DNA of 64,000 nt, taken from Thozetella sp. PMI_491. Its lineage: Eukaryota; Ascomycota; Sordariomycetes; Chaetosphaeriales; Chaetosphaeriaceae. The stretch's first letter is position 1. Each line of letters begins with the position of its first letter. Below are positions 22,477 to 35,000 of this stretch, one piece after another. The stretch is taken from contig MU270036.1 in NCBI GenBank assembly GCA_021432635.1, forward strand, positions 630,915 to 694,914, given 5' to 3'. The notes under the pieces are model-generated. The model had not been told where the DNA came from and made no database searches. It was given only the letters and a program-made list of their open reading frames with translations. The translations under genes and the position numbers were made by a program.

Positions 22477-24584
22477 TTGCGCGCGCTTGGTCTTGCTCGG
22501 TGTGAGGGTAGATGGCGCGAGAAGAGGGGAGATCGAAGCGCTCGCCAAAGCCGCAGATCGCGGAGAGCTAGCGAGCAGAGTGACGTTCTCGAGTAGAATG
22601 AGTGATGATGATGAGGGGGTTATGTCAAGTTTTAGGTGTAAGACGTCTCTGTGACCTAGTCGCACGTGTGGAGGCGCACGATCAAGGTAGGCGAGAGAGC
22701 TTTGCTTGTGGGTTTGCTGTGGGATGAAGAGAGAAAGAGGGAACGTGGCAGAAAGAGCGTGAGATAAGTATTGCTAGGTAGTGCTATCCACTGATGGCTT
22801 ATTAACCCATCTGCGTGTAGATTCGCGCACGAAACCCGGACCGCGGATGAGGTTGCGGTTCAAGGTGCCTAGTACGCGCTAGGCGTAGTCAACCACGTGA
22901 TGAGCGAAAATAGGAGGACGTGGCACACGTGAATCGTTGTCCCTGGGAGGTGGTTGCCGTCGGGGAAGGTATCAAGACCGACCCGCGGACTTCGGTGTGG
23001 GGAGAGAGTGCCGGCCAAGGTGTGCCCTCCCCGCCGCCAGCTAAGCGGCTAGGAACTTTCTTAGGAGCTGTCAGTAAGAATGTATAGGCATCGTTTGCGT
23101 AGGAGGAGATCTGGTGAGTGACGTACTCATCTTGATTTATGGCTAACCTAGCTTTTAGCCTGGCGCTATCCATTTGCTAGCTATAGGGCTACGCCTTGAA
23201 AGGCCAGTCGATTTGAGTAGACCTAGTTCTTCACCTGAAAATACCAGTCTTGCAGCCGTTGCCTGGTGTGGCCGTCATCGCAATAAATGATATGAGCAGT
23301 GAGCCGCTGGCCTAGTCGCTATACGTAGTAAGCAGGCTAAGTGTTGTAACGAAGACGCTGGAACGGTCCTCCCCTAGGTACTAGACTTCGGCCGCCTCTA
23401 AAAAGTAGATAAACGCTGTTCAAGCAGTACCAACTATTATCTCTGTTTGGCCCGCGAATCGGGACGTTTGTTCTTGTGGATCGGGAATCCAGTCCATCAA
23501 CCGGGACTGCGAACGGGTTCGGCGGACAGCAACGCAGCCGACACAACATCTATCGACAAAAGATCTACCTATTCTCACATCTCGAGAACCTGCCTTATGC
23601 TTCGATTTTACTAATCACGATACCAACCGTTTGATAACTGTGACCTATTCTCATTCTCCATCCCTAGGATCACGAGTGTGCTGTGAAGTGCGTTCTATGG
23701 AAGGCTTGACGTGGCTTTTCCCTTCTACGAGGGGCGTTTAGTTCTCAGCCCATATCAACAACGTACCAGCAAAATTGGAGCTACGGTGCTGTACAGCAGG
23801 AGCTCTTACGGCTCTGAGGTCTTCTTCCGGTGGGCATTTTGCCCAACTGGAGTGGGTTGATGCACGGTAATGACAGAGCGCTTGGCCCGTGGCAAGATAA
23901 CGAGACCGATATTGGAAAGCTTTGAATCTTAGAAACACTGAAAACTTAAGAGTACATGACCGCAAGTAATGCCCGCTGTAAGCTGCATAAACTCTGCCGA
24001 ATGAGCCATCACGGGTCGGGGCATCATTACACCGCACCCCACACAGAAAACCAGCAATAGAGCCTACTCATTCCTTGGGGATGGCAGAGACCAGGCGTCA
24101 ATCCTACCTGCTTCTTGATAGCTGCTCCCTCGCTGCTCTACCGTTGTGCCCTAGACACTGTGATAATGGACTAGCCCCTTGTCCTTCACTTTATATGGAC
24201 CCCCGAACTCTGCCATTTTGCTGCGCAGTGTACGGATTTGGAAGCATTATATTGAGCGCCCTGGCCATTGTCATGAGGCCATAGCAAAGGCTGCCAAATA
24301 ATCGCCGTGGCCGCGCAATCCGTAACGTAATCATTCCAAGTGCTTATTGCGTGGACTCGGCGTCACAGATTCTCACCTGCCGTCTATACATGCTTATATG
24401 GTAAGGCACCTAGGGACGGGTACTCGTAAATAATCGCTCAAAATAACTTTTCCGTCCTCCTACCTAAGCTAATTAAAGTAAAGGGCACAATTCATGCCAC
24501 CGTACGTCGCTGATCAGCTCCGGGAACTAGCGATCGCTCTAAAACACCGTTCATGGATGCCAGTGGAGAGGAGCACACGCCACG
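22477..24584. other. intergenic 2.1 kb with repeat relic
   Basis: No recognisable gene. It contains copy B of the diverged repeat at 23405-23466. ORFs at 23.7-24.0 kb have no family signal. Confidence 0.5.
23405..23466. repeat. diverged dispersed repeat, copy B
   Basis: Partner of 20361-20423 in the same orientation. Transition-rich differences fit RIP or old age. Confidence 0.45.
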
Positions 24585-25406
24585 ATGAATCCCCCTATCC
24601 CGACCAGCTTGCCCTGGACCGGCAAGGTGCCGTTTGAGGATACCGCCCTGGCCGTCACCGACACCGGCGGTCCCGGCACCCCAATGATCTACCTCAACGG
24701 CCAATTTGCGACCCAGTTCCACTGGAAGAAAGCGATCGCCGAGTTGGGGACGGCGGAGTGGCGGCACATCACTTACGACGAGCGGGCCCGCGGCCGGTCG
24801 AAGCGCTCGGCAGACTACTCCTTCGAGGCCGCTGTACGGGACGTCGACGCGGTCCTCACAGGCCGTGGCGTAGTGGCGACGGAGCGCGTGGTGGTGGTGG
24901 GCTGGTCATACGGAGCATTCGTGGCGGCGCACTGGGCCAGCCGGCACCCAGACCGCTGTCTGGGTGCTGTTCTGGTCGACGGCGCGTACGCGTATGACTG
25001 GCTGGACGAGGCCATGGAGGAGCGGATCCGGAAGCTGTTCCGGCGGCTCAACTGGTTCATGCCGCTGTTGCGCCCGACGGGCCTGGCCCCGCGCATGAGC
25101 GCCGAACAGCAGGCAAACAGCAATATCGAGCTGGGCGTCATCTCCCGCGAGCGAGAGCTAGGCCCCGTGCTTGACCGTATCGCCGTCCCGACGCGCTACG
25201 TAGTCGCCTCGGGCACGTCCTTTGGCAGCCGCGGCGACGAGCAGGAGCGCTGTCGCCCCAGCGCGGATGCGGCAGCCGCCCGCAACCCGAACATCCGTGT
25301 CAGCGCCAAGGTCACCAGTAACCACACCTCAATCCTGAAAAAGGACTCTCCAGCCGTCGCCGCGGCCATCCGCGAAGTCGCCGCCCTCGGTCGCGGAGGA
25401 AGCTGA
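24585..25406 (+). CDS. alpha/beta hydrolase, bacterial-type
   Basis: Intronless, 273 residues. The alpha/beta hydrolase nucleophile elbow GWSYGA gives Ser108; Asp132 in VLVDGAY or a later Asp, and His247 in SNHTSIL, complete a triad. The N-terminal strand contains YLNGQFATQ and the oxyanion side has the YDERARG motif. The sequence strongly recalls actinobacterial/proteobacterial hydrolases of this length. It is notably GC-rich with G/C-ending codons against AT-richer flanks on both sides, and has no signal peptide. Bacterial origin is inference from the absence of introns, base composition and family resemblance. The substrate is unknown. Confidence 0.85.
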   Translation: MNPPIPTSLPWTGKVPFEDTALAVTDTGGPGTPMIYLNGQFATQFHWKKAIAELGTAEWRHITYDERARGRSKRSADYSFEAAVRDVDAVLTGRGVVATERVVVVGWSYGAFVAAHWASRHPDRCLGAVLVDGAYAYDWLDEAMEERIRKLFRRLNWFMPLLRPTGLAPRMSAEQQANSNIELGVISRERELGPVLDRIAVPTRYVVASGTSFGSRGDEQERCRPSADAAAARNPNIRVSAKVTSNHTSILKKDSPAVAAAIREVAALGRGGS

Positions 25407-26453
25407 AGTGCCGTATCGTAAGCATCCAAGGCAGAATTGTGGGCCTTTCAGCTGTCCAGGGCCACAGCGTAAAGCTCGCAAGTAGCTTTCATACTTAAAG
25501 CATCCTCATAATCACTATCAATCATCAATGGTACAAATCTAGCCGTTTCAAACTCCTATCATTACAAAGCCGAAGTACCCAATATAGAAAGGGCACATGA
25601 CAGGTGCAGGGCCACCGGGTGTAAAACTTGGCTTCTACTTCTATGAGATTATACGACATATCCGATATATCTTCGTGCGAATGGGTCAACTAACATATCG
25701 CTGAACTCTTCCGAGCCATTTTCTCAAGTCTTTTCATCATTATCAAGTCCTTCAACTACATTATAGCCCTGGTCGCCGACTGTTGGCGAAATGTAGACTG
25801 GCAATGCATCAATGCCAATTGGTCGGACCTTCCCCCAGACAACGAAATCAAGGCCGCCAGAGAGTGGCCTTCCGATTTTATACACTCCCAGAGGACCAGT
25901 CTTCGCCAGTGGGTACTTCTTCACCCAGTAGCTTACTCTCTACTATGCTCCGAATCAGAATGTCGCGACCGACTTGCGGCTAGGAACGAGGCTTCGTTTG
26001 CTGTGGAAGCCACCTATGGCCGTGGCGGCGCCTGTTGGCTGTACCTGAGAACTTCCGTGAGCAGATCCCAATAGACGTTCTTCTGGCCGTTCCCGGACCC
26101 GAACGCCTAACCGCCTTCTTGCTGTTGCTGGCCCATCCTCGGAGGATCTCGATAACCTTACCTGAGACTTTCAGCCTAGCTCTTTGCCACTTCTTCCCAT
26201 TCCTTAGCAGCCTGTCATATTCGCAGTGTCTGTGCCTTACGGTTGATGCAGAGGTAATGTTGGCGGTTCTGTCTGGGAAGCAAGGCTCCGGTTTCATTTC
26301 ACGGAGTCGAAGCTTTTAGGATTATTAAAAATAGGGCCACCACCGAAATCTGACGACATATGCCTCCAGCCTTAGCCCACGATGATATGAACTTGTTGGA
26401 TATGACAGAGAATTAGTAAGGTCTCCTTTTGCCTTCCTGCTGGGAGGGCTTGG
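25407..26453. other. intergenic 1 kb, possible decayed gene on minus strand
   Basis: Short minus-strand frames at 25724-26297 have ordinary protein-like composition (for example KIGRPLSGGLDFVVWGK) but are broken by stops and frame changes. They may be a gene relic; no family recognised. Confidence 0.3.
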
Positions 26454-26906
26454 TTGGCCAGGGCACGCGGCAGCGTCGGGGGCGAGGGGAAGCGGCCAAA
26501 GCACATCGCGGACGGGCTGGGGACCTGGGGGCGGGACTGTAGATGCTGTGCTGATCTCTGTGCGCCTGTTGGTCGCCTACATCGATGTGAGTGGTATGAT
26601 AAGGAGAAGCTCGACCGTTATGCAAAGAGAGTGGGCATATCTTGTGCCGGCAAGAGGCTGTTCTTCACTGATAAGGGAAGCATGGGGTTATGCCGACCCT
26701 CCGCGCGCAAAAGGGACCTGATTGTATTTTCCCCAGCCGACAACTACCCGCTCTTACTACGCGGGAGTGGAAAAGGCCCAAGGCAATTTATGCTCGTCGG
26801 GGAATGCTTTCTTCACGGCTGGTGGCCACATCTTCAGCTTGTTTTTGAAGCAAGAGGGCTTGGCTTCTCTCAAGATAGTCTCTTGACAGAATTTACCATC
26901 GTCTAA
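26454..26906 (+). pseudogene. orphan C-terminal fragment of a HET-domain protein
   Basis: The 150-residue frame ends in a region typical of the C-terminus of HET (heterokaryon incompatibility) proteins: AGKRLFFTDKGSMGLCR, then KRDLIVF, LLLRGSG and FMLVGECFLHG. In full-length relatives this follows a HET domain and a long linker, both absent upstream. The first ~40 residues look unrelated and basic. I read it as the remnant of a truncated HET gene. It could instead be the last exon of a gene whose 5' part has decayed. Confidence 0.6.
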
Positions 26907-27402
26907 GGGGGCCTATATAGATAGATGCCGTGGCAAAAAGTGGGGGTTGGATTGCAGCAGGACCGTCAACCCTCCAGAAGACGCCGTCACGCAGCCGCTC
27001 TAGTCTGGTAGCATTCTGATTACCTCTACAAGAGGTTAAATCGTGAAAACAAGCAATAAGCAGGCATTGATAAACTTTAGCCCTCGAGCCCTGATCAATT
27101 TTGAGGCTCAAAACTACGAAGTAAATGTCCTAGATCGAATGCCCCACTGCGAGCTCTACCACCACGCAATATCCGGCGGCACAGCGCGGGACTTGGCTCA
27201 ATAGGGCAGGTGCTAGCCGCGAGTAGGTACACAGGCAGGTACCTAAGGATGACGCGGATTCTCGTCCTTGTTATCCCGTAACTACTCAGCCGTTATTTAT
27301 GCGTCGAGCACGCCTGTGCGAAAGGATCTAAATCTACCGCAGCGTCCAACAATCACGACGAGCATCTAGTGTCAAATCATTGTAACTGCACTACGCGCCT
27401 TG
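26907..27402. other. intergenic 0.5 kb, promoter side of the TAP-like peptidase
   Basis: No gene-like frame. GTACCTA-type words occur near 27240. Confidence 0.45.
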
Positions 27403-29281
27403 ATGGCCCTTCAATCGGCAGTTGGTCTCGCTGCCGCCCTGGGTGGCTTTGTGGCAAGCGTAGCGGCATCTTCTCCATCTAGCAGTTTCGACTGGTCGGC
27501 AATTGAGCCCACCGAAGACTTGCGATATCACGACTGTTACGATGGATTTCTCTGCGCGCGGCTGAAGGTTCCCATGGACTGGAACAATCCCGATGGCAAC
27601 TCGACCGTTGCTATTGCTATCACCACGCTACCTGCCGAAGTCCCCGCTCACGACCCGAGACACGGGGGAACCATCCTTGTCAATCCTGGCGGGCCGGGAG
27701 GATCCGGAATCGGCCTCGTACTTGGCGAGGGCCGGCTGCTCCAACGCGCCCTGGACGGCGACAAGTCGTACGAGATCATGGGGTTCGACCCGCGTGGGAT
27801 ACGCTTCACAACGCCCAAGGTAGACTGCTTTGACAATGATGCATTCGCACGGGATGCATGGCTACTAGAACGCCATGGCCTTGGCTGGGTGGATGCGAGC
27901 GATGATGCCCTCAGGCGTCACCTTGGCCTTTACAAGGCATACGGATCCCTCTGCGAGAAAACATTGGGCGACTCGGGCATTCTTAAACATGTCACCACTG
28001 CCGCGGTGTGTCGAGATATGGTCGAGATTGTGGATCGGATCGATGATCTCCGGAAGAAAGATCTAGCACTCAGGAGTGCCGATGGCCAGGCTCAGCACCC
28101 GCTCGTGGATAAGCAAGAGCCCGGGCAGCCAGACGTCGCCAGACTTCAGTTCTTTGGCTTCTCTTACGGCACTGTTCTCGGGAATACCTTTGCCTCCATG
28201 TACCCAGGCCGTGTTGGACGCATCGTGATAGACGGAGTTGTGGATATAAATGACTACACGTCAGGGGTAAGGTCCCTGTTGCTGCATCTCTTGGTTCGCC
28301 TAAGCTTCATGAACGCTAACTTTAGGGTAGCTCTGGAATCAGAACCTACTAGATACTGAGTCCATCGTTAAGTATTTCTATGATACCTGCTTTGACGAAG
28401 GAGACGGCTGTCCCATTAGAATTACGACGGATCGGAGCGGCGCGGACATTAAAGCCCGTATCGACAAACTCATCACCGACGCCGATATGTCACCGCCATC
28501 ATTTGTTCATGGAAACAATATCCGAGCAGTGACGGGCAACGACATCCGCAATGCCTTTAAATACACCCTATATGCGCCCATCGCCCTCTTCCCTCGCCAC
28601 GCTCAGCTGCTTGCCGATGCCCTCATGGGAAACTATACTCTGGTTTTTCAAGACCCCGACATACCTCAACTTCGAGAGGCCTGCAGGTCGGACTATACCG
28701 AGAACCTGCCTCTTGAGAGGGATGCCTCGTTGGCGATCGCCTGTAGCGATGCAGATGATGAGATCACGCACGACTTTGCCTTCCATACCAAGAACATCAA
28801 CTTCCTCAAAAACCAGTCCATTACCATTGGTGCCAAGTGGGCCGAGAATACGATGCGATGCCACGCGCTGCAATCACGGCCTGAGTGGCGTTTCCAAGGT
28901 CCCTGGACTACACCCCCGGCAGACCCGAATCTCAAATCCGGCGTCCCTGCCGCTCCGTTGCTACTGCTTAGCAGTCGCCTGGATCCCGTGACACCGCTAG
29001 TCAACGCCAATCTCATGTCGGCTAGTCATCCCGGGTCAGCGGTCGTGATCCAGGACTCCGTTGGCCATTGTGCGTTTGGGTCGGCCTGGAGCGAATGTAC
29101 TAACCAGATACTGCGGGATTACTTCCAGCATGGTATCGTTCCGCAGAACGGCACTGTGTGTGGATCTACTTGCCGCCCATGGCATACAGAAGGCTGCGGC
29201 CTGGAATCGCAAGAGGCGAGTGTCCTTGCGACACCAGGGGAGTATAAGGGCTTCTCTTACCGCTTTCCCCTAGGAGTTTAA
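27403..29281 (+). CDS. secreted alpha/beta-hydrolase peptidase with TAP-like C-terminus
   Basis: Two exons, 27403-28266 and 28331-29281, joined in phase 0 across a 64 nt intron (GTAAGG donor, GCTAAC branch, TAG acceptor), giving 604 residues. The signal peptide covers ~1-22. The family is the tripeptidyl-aminopeptidase/proline-iminopeptidase-like S33 group. The oxyanion segment is LVNPGGPGGSG, the nucleophile GFSYGT, and the C-terminal TAP-like domain provides Asp in SRLDPVTPL and His in VGHCAFG. Cys pairs suit an extracellular enzyme. It likely removes N-terminal peptides from extracellular proteins. Confidence 0.88.
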
Positions 29282-29945
29282 GACGTTTAAGCACACTTAA
29301 TGTTCCTTCTACTTAATCCGGAGAGATTGAGCATTGCTTCGCTCTGCTACTCGGTGCTGAAGCATATTACTTGACACCTAGCTTGTATCTAGTTTCTTTT
29401 GCAGACGTTTACCTGTGTCATCCTCATCTAACCATGATACTCATCGACATAATGTGGCAAGAAAGAGCGGGGTTATTGCAGCGAACATATGCAGTGGCAT
29501 GTTCGACGCCAGGCTTAGTCGGGTATGGTCAAGGCAGATATGCTTTTCGCACCAATTGGTCTTGCCAAATCAGCATGCATATCGGCACAATATAGCAAAT
29601 ATGGATTGGGGCTGATGCAGTAAATATGCATGAATACCTTGCCTCCTGGCACAGCCGGGCAAAATCAAGGCAACGGTGTATTCCGTATACCTCGACTTAG
29701 CACCCACAACTTAGATTTAGGTGATAGATATAGGCGAAACATAGCTTACGAGTTGCTTGCTATACTACAATAATGTGACGACGATGCTTTGACTTCGTTT
29801 ATAGCCTGGCAATGTTAGCTCTGTAATGGCATTTCTCGAGGTGTTGCATGGGAGCCTCCTGTTCTGTCTCCAACCCCCTCGCTGATTCATGAACACCAAA
29901 TATAACTGAGCTTTTTTAACACGAAGAGAGACAATTACTATATAA
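29282..29945. other. intergenic 0.7 kb, convergent gene ends
   Basis: AT-rich 3' flanks of two convergent genes. No gene-like frame or repeat. Confidence 0.5.
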
Positions 29946-31556
29946 CTATACTCTGCACTGGTCTAGCTGAGATATTACGTGCATAGTCATGCTACAGGTT
30001 AGCTCTTCGTCTGACGTCGTTGCCAGCTTGCGCTCTAAACACAACGTAACAACCCCTGCATAAATACGACCCATTAGGGACGGTAGCTTCTCTCTGGCGG
30101 TCCTCATAAAAATCTCCTGGATCTTGTCTAGAGATTTAGGTTTATTCTTGGACCTCGTGATCTTATCCCGCAAAGGCGTCCAGTAGGCAATCTCGAGAAG
30201 CACAATGCCGAAGCTATAGAGGTCCATACTCTTATCAAATCCATGGACAACATTGGGGTGATAAAAGTAATCCACAGATCCGGAACCATCGGGTCGATTC
30301 CCTAGAGATTCCATATGAACCTCTCGAGAGTTCTCAAACCCAGCGACTAGCGGGCGCCGTAGCGTATCCACATCGGCTTCTGATCCCAGGAAAAGTATAT
30401 TGTCGCTACGGAATGCCTTGTGGAGCCAGTTGGAGTAGTGAAGCATGGCGAGACTTGACGCCAGTCGCTTTGCGAGCTCAAACTTGTGTCCTAGAGGTGG
30501 CACAGGCATTGCGCCCTCAAGCTTCAAGGAGCTCCTCTCAATGATCTGCGACAAAGAAGTCGGGTATCCGCCGGTGGATTTAAAAACTAAACCAATACGA
30601 TGGTTTTCTTCGACGACGCCGATACATTCACCTGTCCCTAAGATTTCCGTGGATGTGTTGTCTAGTATCGTGCTGAGTGTACGAGTACGGTTCAATAGCT
30701 TAGGGACATGAGATTCCAGGACGCCGCTCAGATTAGTCCACTCGACCCAAATGCGCTGGGTCAAGCTGTAAATACCGAAACTCCGAGCCCCGGAGATAGG
30801 TGCCAGCTCTGTAGGAAACTGAAGGTCAGCTTCTGCGATGAGATATGGGGTTGTTATCGTGCCCCGAGCCAGGGAGATTTTTAGCGCCTTTAATTTTGCG
30901 GCGTGGGCGACTTCAGAGCTTGGGCCCTGTGCTAGCCGCGCGAGGTCTACCGGGTTCATGATAGAAGCCAGCACGCGGCCGGGTAGAGTCGTAACGAGGC
31001 TGTCTCTTATCGTGGCCCCAGTCAAGTCTAAAAGGTCCTGATTATATGACCGTAATTTGGATATTACCCCCGTAAAGCAGTCCCTGTTCTTGATGGCCCA
31101 CAACATCCGTTTCTTAAGCGCTCGCGTCTCTTGTGCCCTTCCTTTTGCCACGTCACCATCCAGAGGCAAGCTGAAGGCTTTCTGCACAGATGAAGTGTCA
31201 ACGATGTCGGGAAACGTGACATCGCTGCCGTGGATTTCGATATAATTCCTGGCCTCTTGGTGGAGCTCACGAATTCGCAACACCGTCTCGAGTAAGATTT
31301 TCTTCATGCGATCGCTCTCCTTCTGTAGGGAGCAGTCCTCCGGATTCTCTGTGCGCAGGTTGTGATGGTCTCCCCAGTTTTCAAATATCTGACATTGGAT
31401 ATGGTATTGCAAGGCCAAGTCTTTCATACCCGACTTCGTATAGGCAGCCGCGAAGCTCATGTTGATATAACTTTCAAACAGCAAGTAGGAATCTACTGCT
31501 CCTTTAAAGGCGAGCAGCAGGGCAGCGACCCCGGTAACACTACCCAAGACCTCCAT
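29946..31556 (-). CDS. HeLo-domain protein with C-terminal pseudokinase (MLKL-like layout)
   Basis: Single exon, 536 residues. The first ~210 residues match the HeLo (prion-inhibition and propagation) helical-bundle domain: hydrophobic start MEVLGSVTGVAALLLAF, then the LALQYHIQCQIFENWG helix. HeLo bundles are membrane-damaging cell-death effectors in HET-S and resemble the MLKL four-helix bundle. The C-terminal ~250 residues follow a kinase fold, but the catalytic loop reads HKAFRSDN (379-386). Asp is replaced by Ala381 and Lys by Arg383; the DFG position reads AGFE and no glycine-rich loop is clear, so it is a pseudokinase. The GIVLLEIAYWTPL segment fits kinase helix F. It lies head-to-head with a kinase-ankyrin gene across 0.5 kb. 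Confidence 0.82.
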   Translation of the reverse strand: MEVLGSVTGVAALLLAFKGAVDSYLLFESYINMSFAAAYTKSGMKDLALQYHIQCQIFENWGDHHNLRTENPEDCSLQKESDRMKKILLETVLRIRELHQEARNYIEIHGSDVTFPDIVDTSSVQKAFSLPLDGDVAKGRAQETRALKKRMLWAIKNRDCFTGVISKLRSYNQDLLDLTGATIRDSLVTTLPGRVLASIMNPVDLARLAQGPSSEVAHAAKLKALKISLARGTITTPYLIAEADLQFPTELAPISGARSFGIYSLTQRIWVEWTNLSGVLESHVPKLLNRTRTLSTILDNTSTEILGTGECIGVVEENHRIGLVFKSTGGYPTSLSQIIERSSLKLEGAMPVPPLGHKFELAKRLASSLAMLHYSNWLHKAFRSDNILFLGSEADVDTLRRPLVAGFENSREVHMESLGNRPDGSGSVDYFYHPNVVHGFDKSMDLYSFGIVLLEIAYWTPLRDKITRSKNKPKSLDKIQEIFMRTAREKLPSLMGRIYAGVVTLCLERKLATTSDEELTCSMTMHVISQLDQCRV

Positions 31557-32057
31557 GAAGTATTTCAGGCCAGGACTATCGACTTGAAATTGGTGCTAGA
31601 ATATGAGCAGATTCTGTACCGACTCAGTATGACACTAGGTCGACGTGGCCATCAGAGGAGTGGGTGTGTAGAGAAACATGAGTAAAACGAAACGTCCGAT
31701 TTTTGGGTTGGGCATGATGGCAAGGCATCTTTATTGTGGAGCGGTCAGCGAATGGCCAAGGCATTTCAGCACTTCCGCTATTTCAGACACCCTAGATAGG
31801 GCACTTACCTTACCTAGTTGGTTGTGAATGCATATCAAAACAGGCAGCAGCGGCAATGTAACCCCGCGACCCCGAATACTCATTGGACGGCATCGGGACT
31901 TCGGCATCGTTCCTCTCTCTTCTTGACTCTTGATAATTCTCTGCGGCTACACTGCTCCGCTAATTGCCTTGGCTCCGTCTACCTAATCAACCTTTCCAAT
32001 ACAGTACACCCTGAATTTGCTTTCATTCTCAAGTTGGAACCCTAATTGTCATTTAGG
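31557..32057. promoter_or_regulatory. shared divergent promoter region
   Basis: The 501 bp between the HeLo-pseudokinase ATG (31556, minus) and the first ATG of the kinase-ankyrin gene (32058, plus) must hold both promoters. No exact operator was recognised; CT-rich tracts lie near 31910-31930. Confidence 0.45.
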
Positions 32058-35000
32058 ATGGATACTTTCGATATCTCCTCAAAATCGTTGGCACAGTGCT
32101 CTTCAGAGCCACGGAGCTCAAACTCTTCAGAGTCACATGAAGCTATAGCAGGTCGCAGCGATCTATTCGCTATAGATGAGTCGATCCAAGAGCCTGACAG
32201 CCTCGGCGTTTGGGGGTTCTTGAAGTTTTGCTACACTCTTTCAGGTACCCTTCCAATATCTTGACTCCATTGGGATTGCCGATGATGGCGAGGCAATTAG
32301 CTTCGTTCGGTTTGCCGGCTTCAAGGCTGGCGCTGGATACTCCAGCCAAGTTGTTCGCCACCGCACCACTAGAGAGATTGGGGGAGTGAAGAAAGGGACA
32401 GTGGTTGCGTTGAAGAGATTTCTCTCGAAACCGGAGCACGGGAAAACCGCCGAGGAAGTGGAAGAGCACATACTCAAGGCAGCTAATCGTGAGCTTCTCA
32501 TGCTCTGCCACCCGGTGATGAAGGAGCACGAAAACATCTGCGATATCTACTTCATTGCGTGGACGACAGACAGCCCCTATCCCATTTTCGGGTTAGAACT
32601 AGGAGCCTACGGCACGCTAGAGGATGTTCTAACTTCGACCGGAATGGGCCCGAGTTGGCTCCAGAAGATTAACACCACAATCGATGTAACACTAGGGGTC
32701 GCTGCGATCCACGACAGCGGGCTTATACATGGCGACATTAAGGCTAGCAACATAATTATCCAACATCATGACGAACGGCAGATTGTAGCCAAGCTGATCG
32801 ATTTCGCCGGGTCCGGGATCGCCGACAGGGAGTTATATCGCACCAACCTCTCCCCAACGATAGGAACAGTTCTCTGGTGGCCGCCTGAGTTATGCGTCAA
32901 CCAAGAACAGGTAGATTGGGTAGCAGCCGATATATATTCCTACGGGCTTGTCGTTGCGAGCATATGGGCGAGGGGCGAGGTCTGGCAGTCGACTAAAAGC
33001 CCCAGTGCTTGCTTTCTCAACAAGTTCCTGCCCAAGACTTTAGACCAGTCAGGCATACGCGATAAGCTTTGTGTTATGAAGACGCAGTCAGACCTCAGCC
33101 CTCAAAGTGTTATGAATAGGAGCTGGACCGTCGAGGCGTCTATTAATCCCATTCTGCTGATGACTTTGGGTGCTCTGCCGGTTCAGAGAGCAAATATGCG
33201 TCACCTGGCTTCTCTGGTTATCCCAACACTCTGCCAACTTGCATCTAGGAGGCTTTCCAACAACCGATACACTCCCATCAACTGGCCAAAAGACTGGGAA
33301 AATCGGACTATGGAACAGGAAGAGTTTCCTAATAGTCAATATTTCTTCGCCGACCCTCGCCTACAAAAACTTGCCTACAGCGATCTACGGCGCCGTTCTA
33401 GGTCCATCTACACCATGCTCGGGTATATAAGCGGAAAACTGTCTCCGAATGCCGAGATCGGGACAGAGCATGTTCCATTGATCTCAACATTTTTAGTTTA
33501 CAATGACGAGAATATGGAGTTCCGGGAGTTGGCAGAGGATGCTTACCAAGTCGCAAGGAGTAATCTACTGGGGCTGGGCACAGCCTGTGACGAGGAGCTC
33601 GTGCTCGACTCGCTTTATGCTGCAGCCTTCGGATGCTATCTCCCTGCCATATTCCACGCCCCTCTTGTTTCACGCCAGGAATCCACTCTGTATCCCGCCT
33701 TCATTCAAGGGTACCGGCCGTTTTTACTCAAGGTCAGCGCCATGATGGGGTCTCCGCATTCCTTGCGGGAGCTAAAACGTCACCACCACGACATATATAC
33801 GTCTACGCTGCAATACCTACGCGAGCGTCGCAATAGAATCTTTAAGGGAAACAAGCGAAGTCACATTTGGTTTTCTGTAGCTATGCTCGAAGCACTAGAA
33901 GCATACCCGGCCGAGGACCCTGGAAGCTTCAGTCTAATCGAAGCTCTCCAAAGCCATAATCCAGACCGAGCCCGGCAGCTTATTACATGCGGCGTTGATG
34001 CCTCTATTATAGACGATGAGGGTCTTGGTATCTTCCACCACCTCACCGCTCTCGAGGACGAAGCCGCCGCGTCACTCGCGTCTTTGTGTTTAATGCACGG
34101 GGCAGATATCACTCACAAAGCTCGACCTATCTGGCTACATCAACATTTGGCAGAATTTTGGCCGCTGCCATGGATACCTCTTTTCTGGGCAGTGTGCAGC
34201 GGTATGGAAGCTTACTTCGAAGAGCTACTTCGTCTCCACACCGAACACAAGATCCCCATACCCCAGTATTCCTATTTGCTACTCTATTGCTCGGTAACCC
34301 ACAGCTATAGAGAGCTCGAAAGGCTGCTAAAGATACGGGCGGATCACCCAGAGCTGATACCTCCCATCTGGAACCTCGATTCCTTGAGCCGATCCTTCGG
34401 GGAAACGTTACCTAACCTCGATCCTGACGAGGCAGGAATGGCCAACAACCCGTTTGCCATTTCATCAGAGGCCGGGGCTCTAGACCTTTGCTTCAAGCTC
34501 TGCCTGACTAGTCTCCCCATCACTATAGCCTCTCTAATACTACATGGAACACAAGGAATAGAAGCGGCCCAAAGGAGAACAATGCAGGTTATTCTAGATG
34601 CCGGCGTTGATGCTCTTGAACCGACGGCTCTAAAATTTCTCATCGCAAAGGACGACTACGAATCAATGGAACTGATATGTAGAAGTTTGAACGCACAAGG
34701 GCCCCAAGAGTATGAGAGCAGAGATGAATTGCAAGGATGGCTTGCGACTCTAGCCTCGCTCACCCAAGAGCCCGGCAACTACAATGTATCACCAGTATTC
34801 CGGCACATCGTCCGCCAGAAACTAGCCAGATCCATGCGAACTGAATGCATGAGCGAACTGCTGAAGTTTTGCATGGATTGCCCAGGGATCATGACTAGCA
34901 CAAGGTCGTGCCGGGAAGACGGCTCTATCAGATGCTTTGAGGTGCTGTTGTCTCAGTTCCCTCACCTCGCTAGCTGGGGAAACGACTTGGTTGGTACTCC

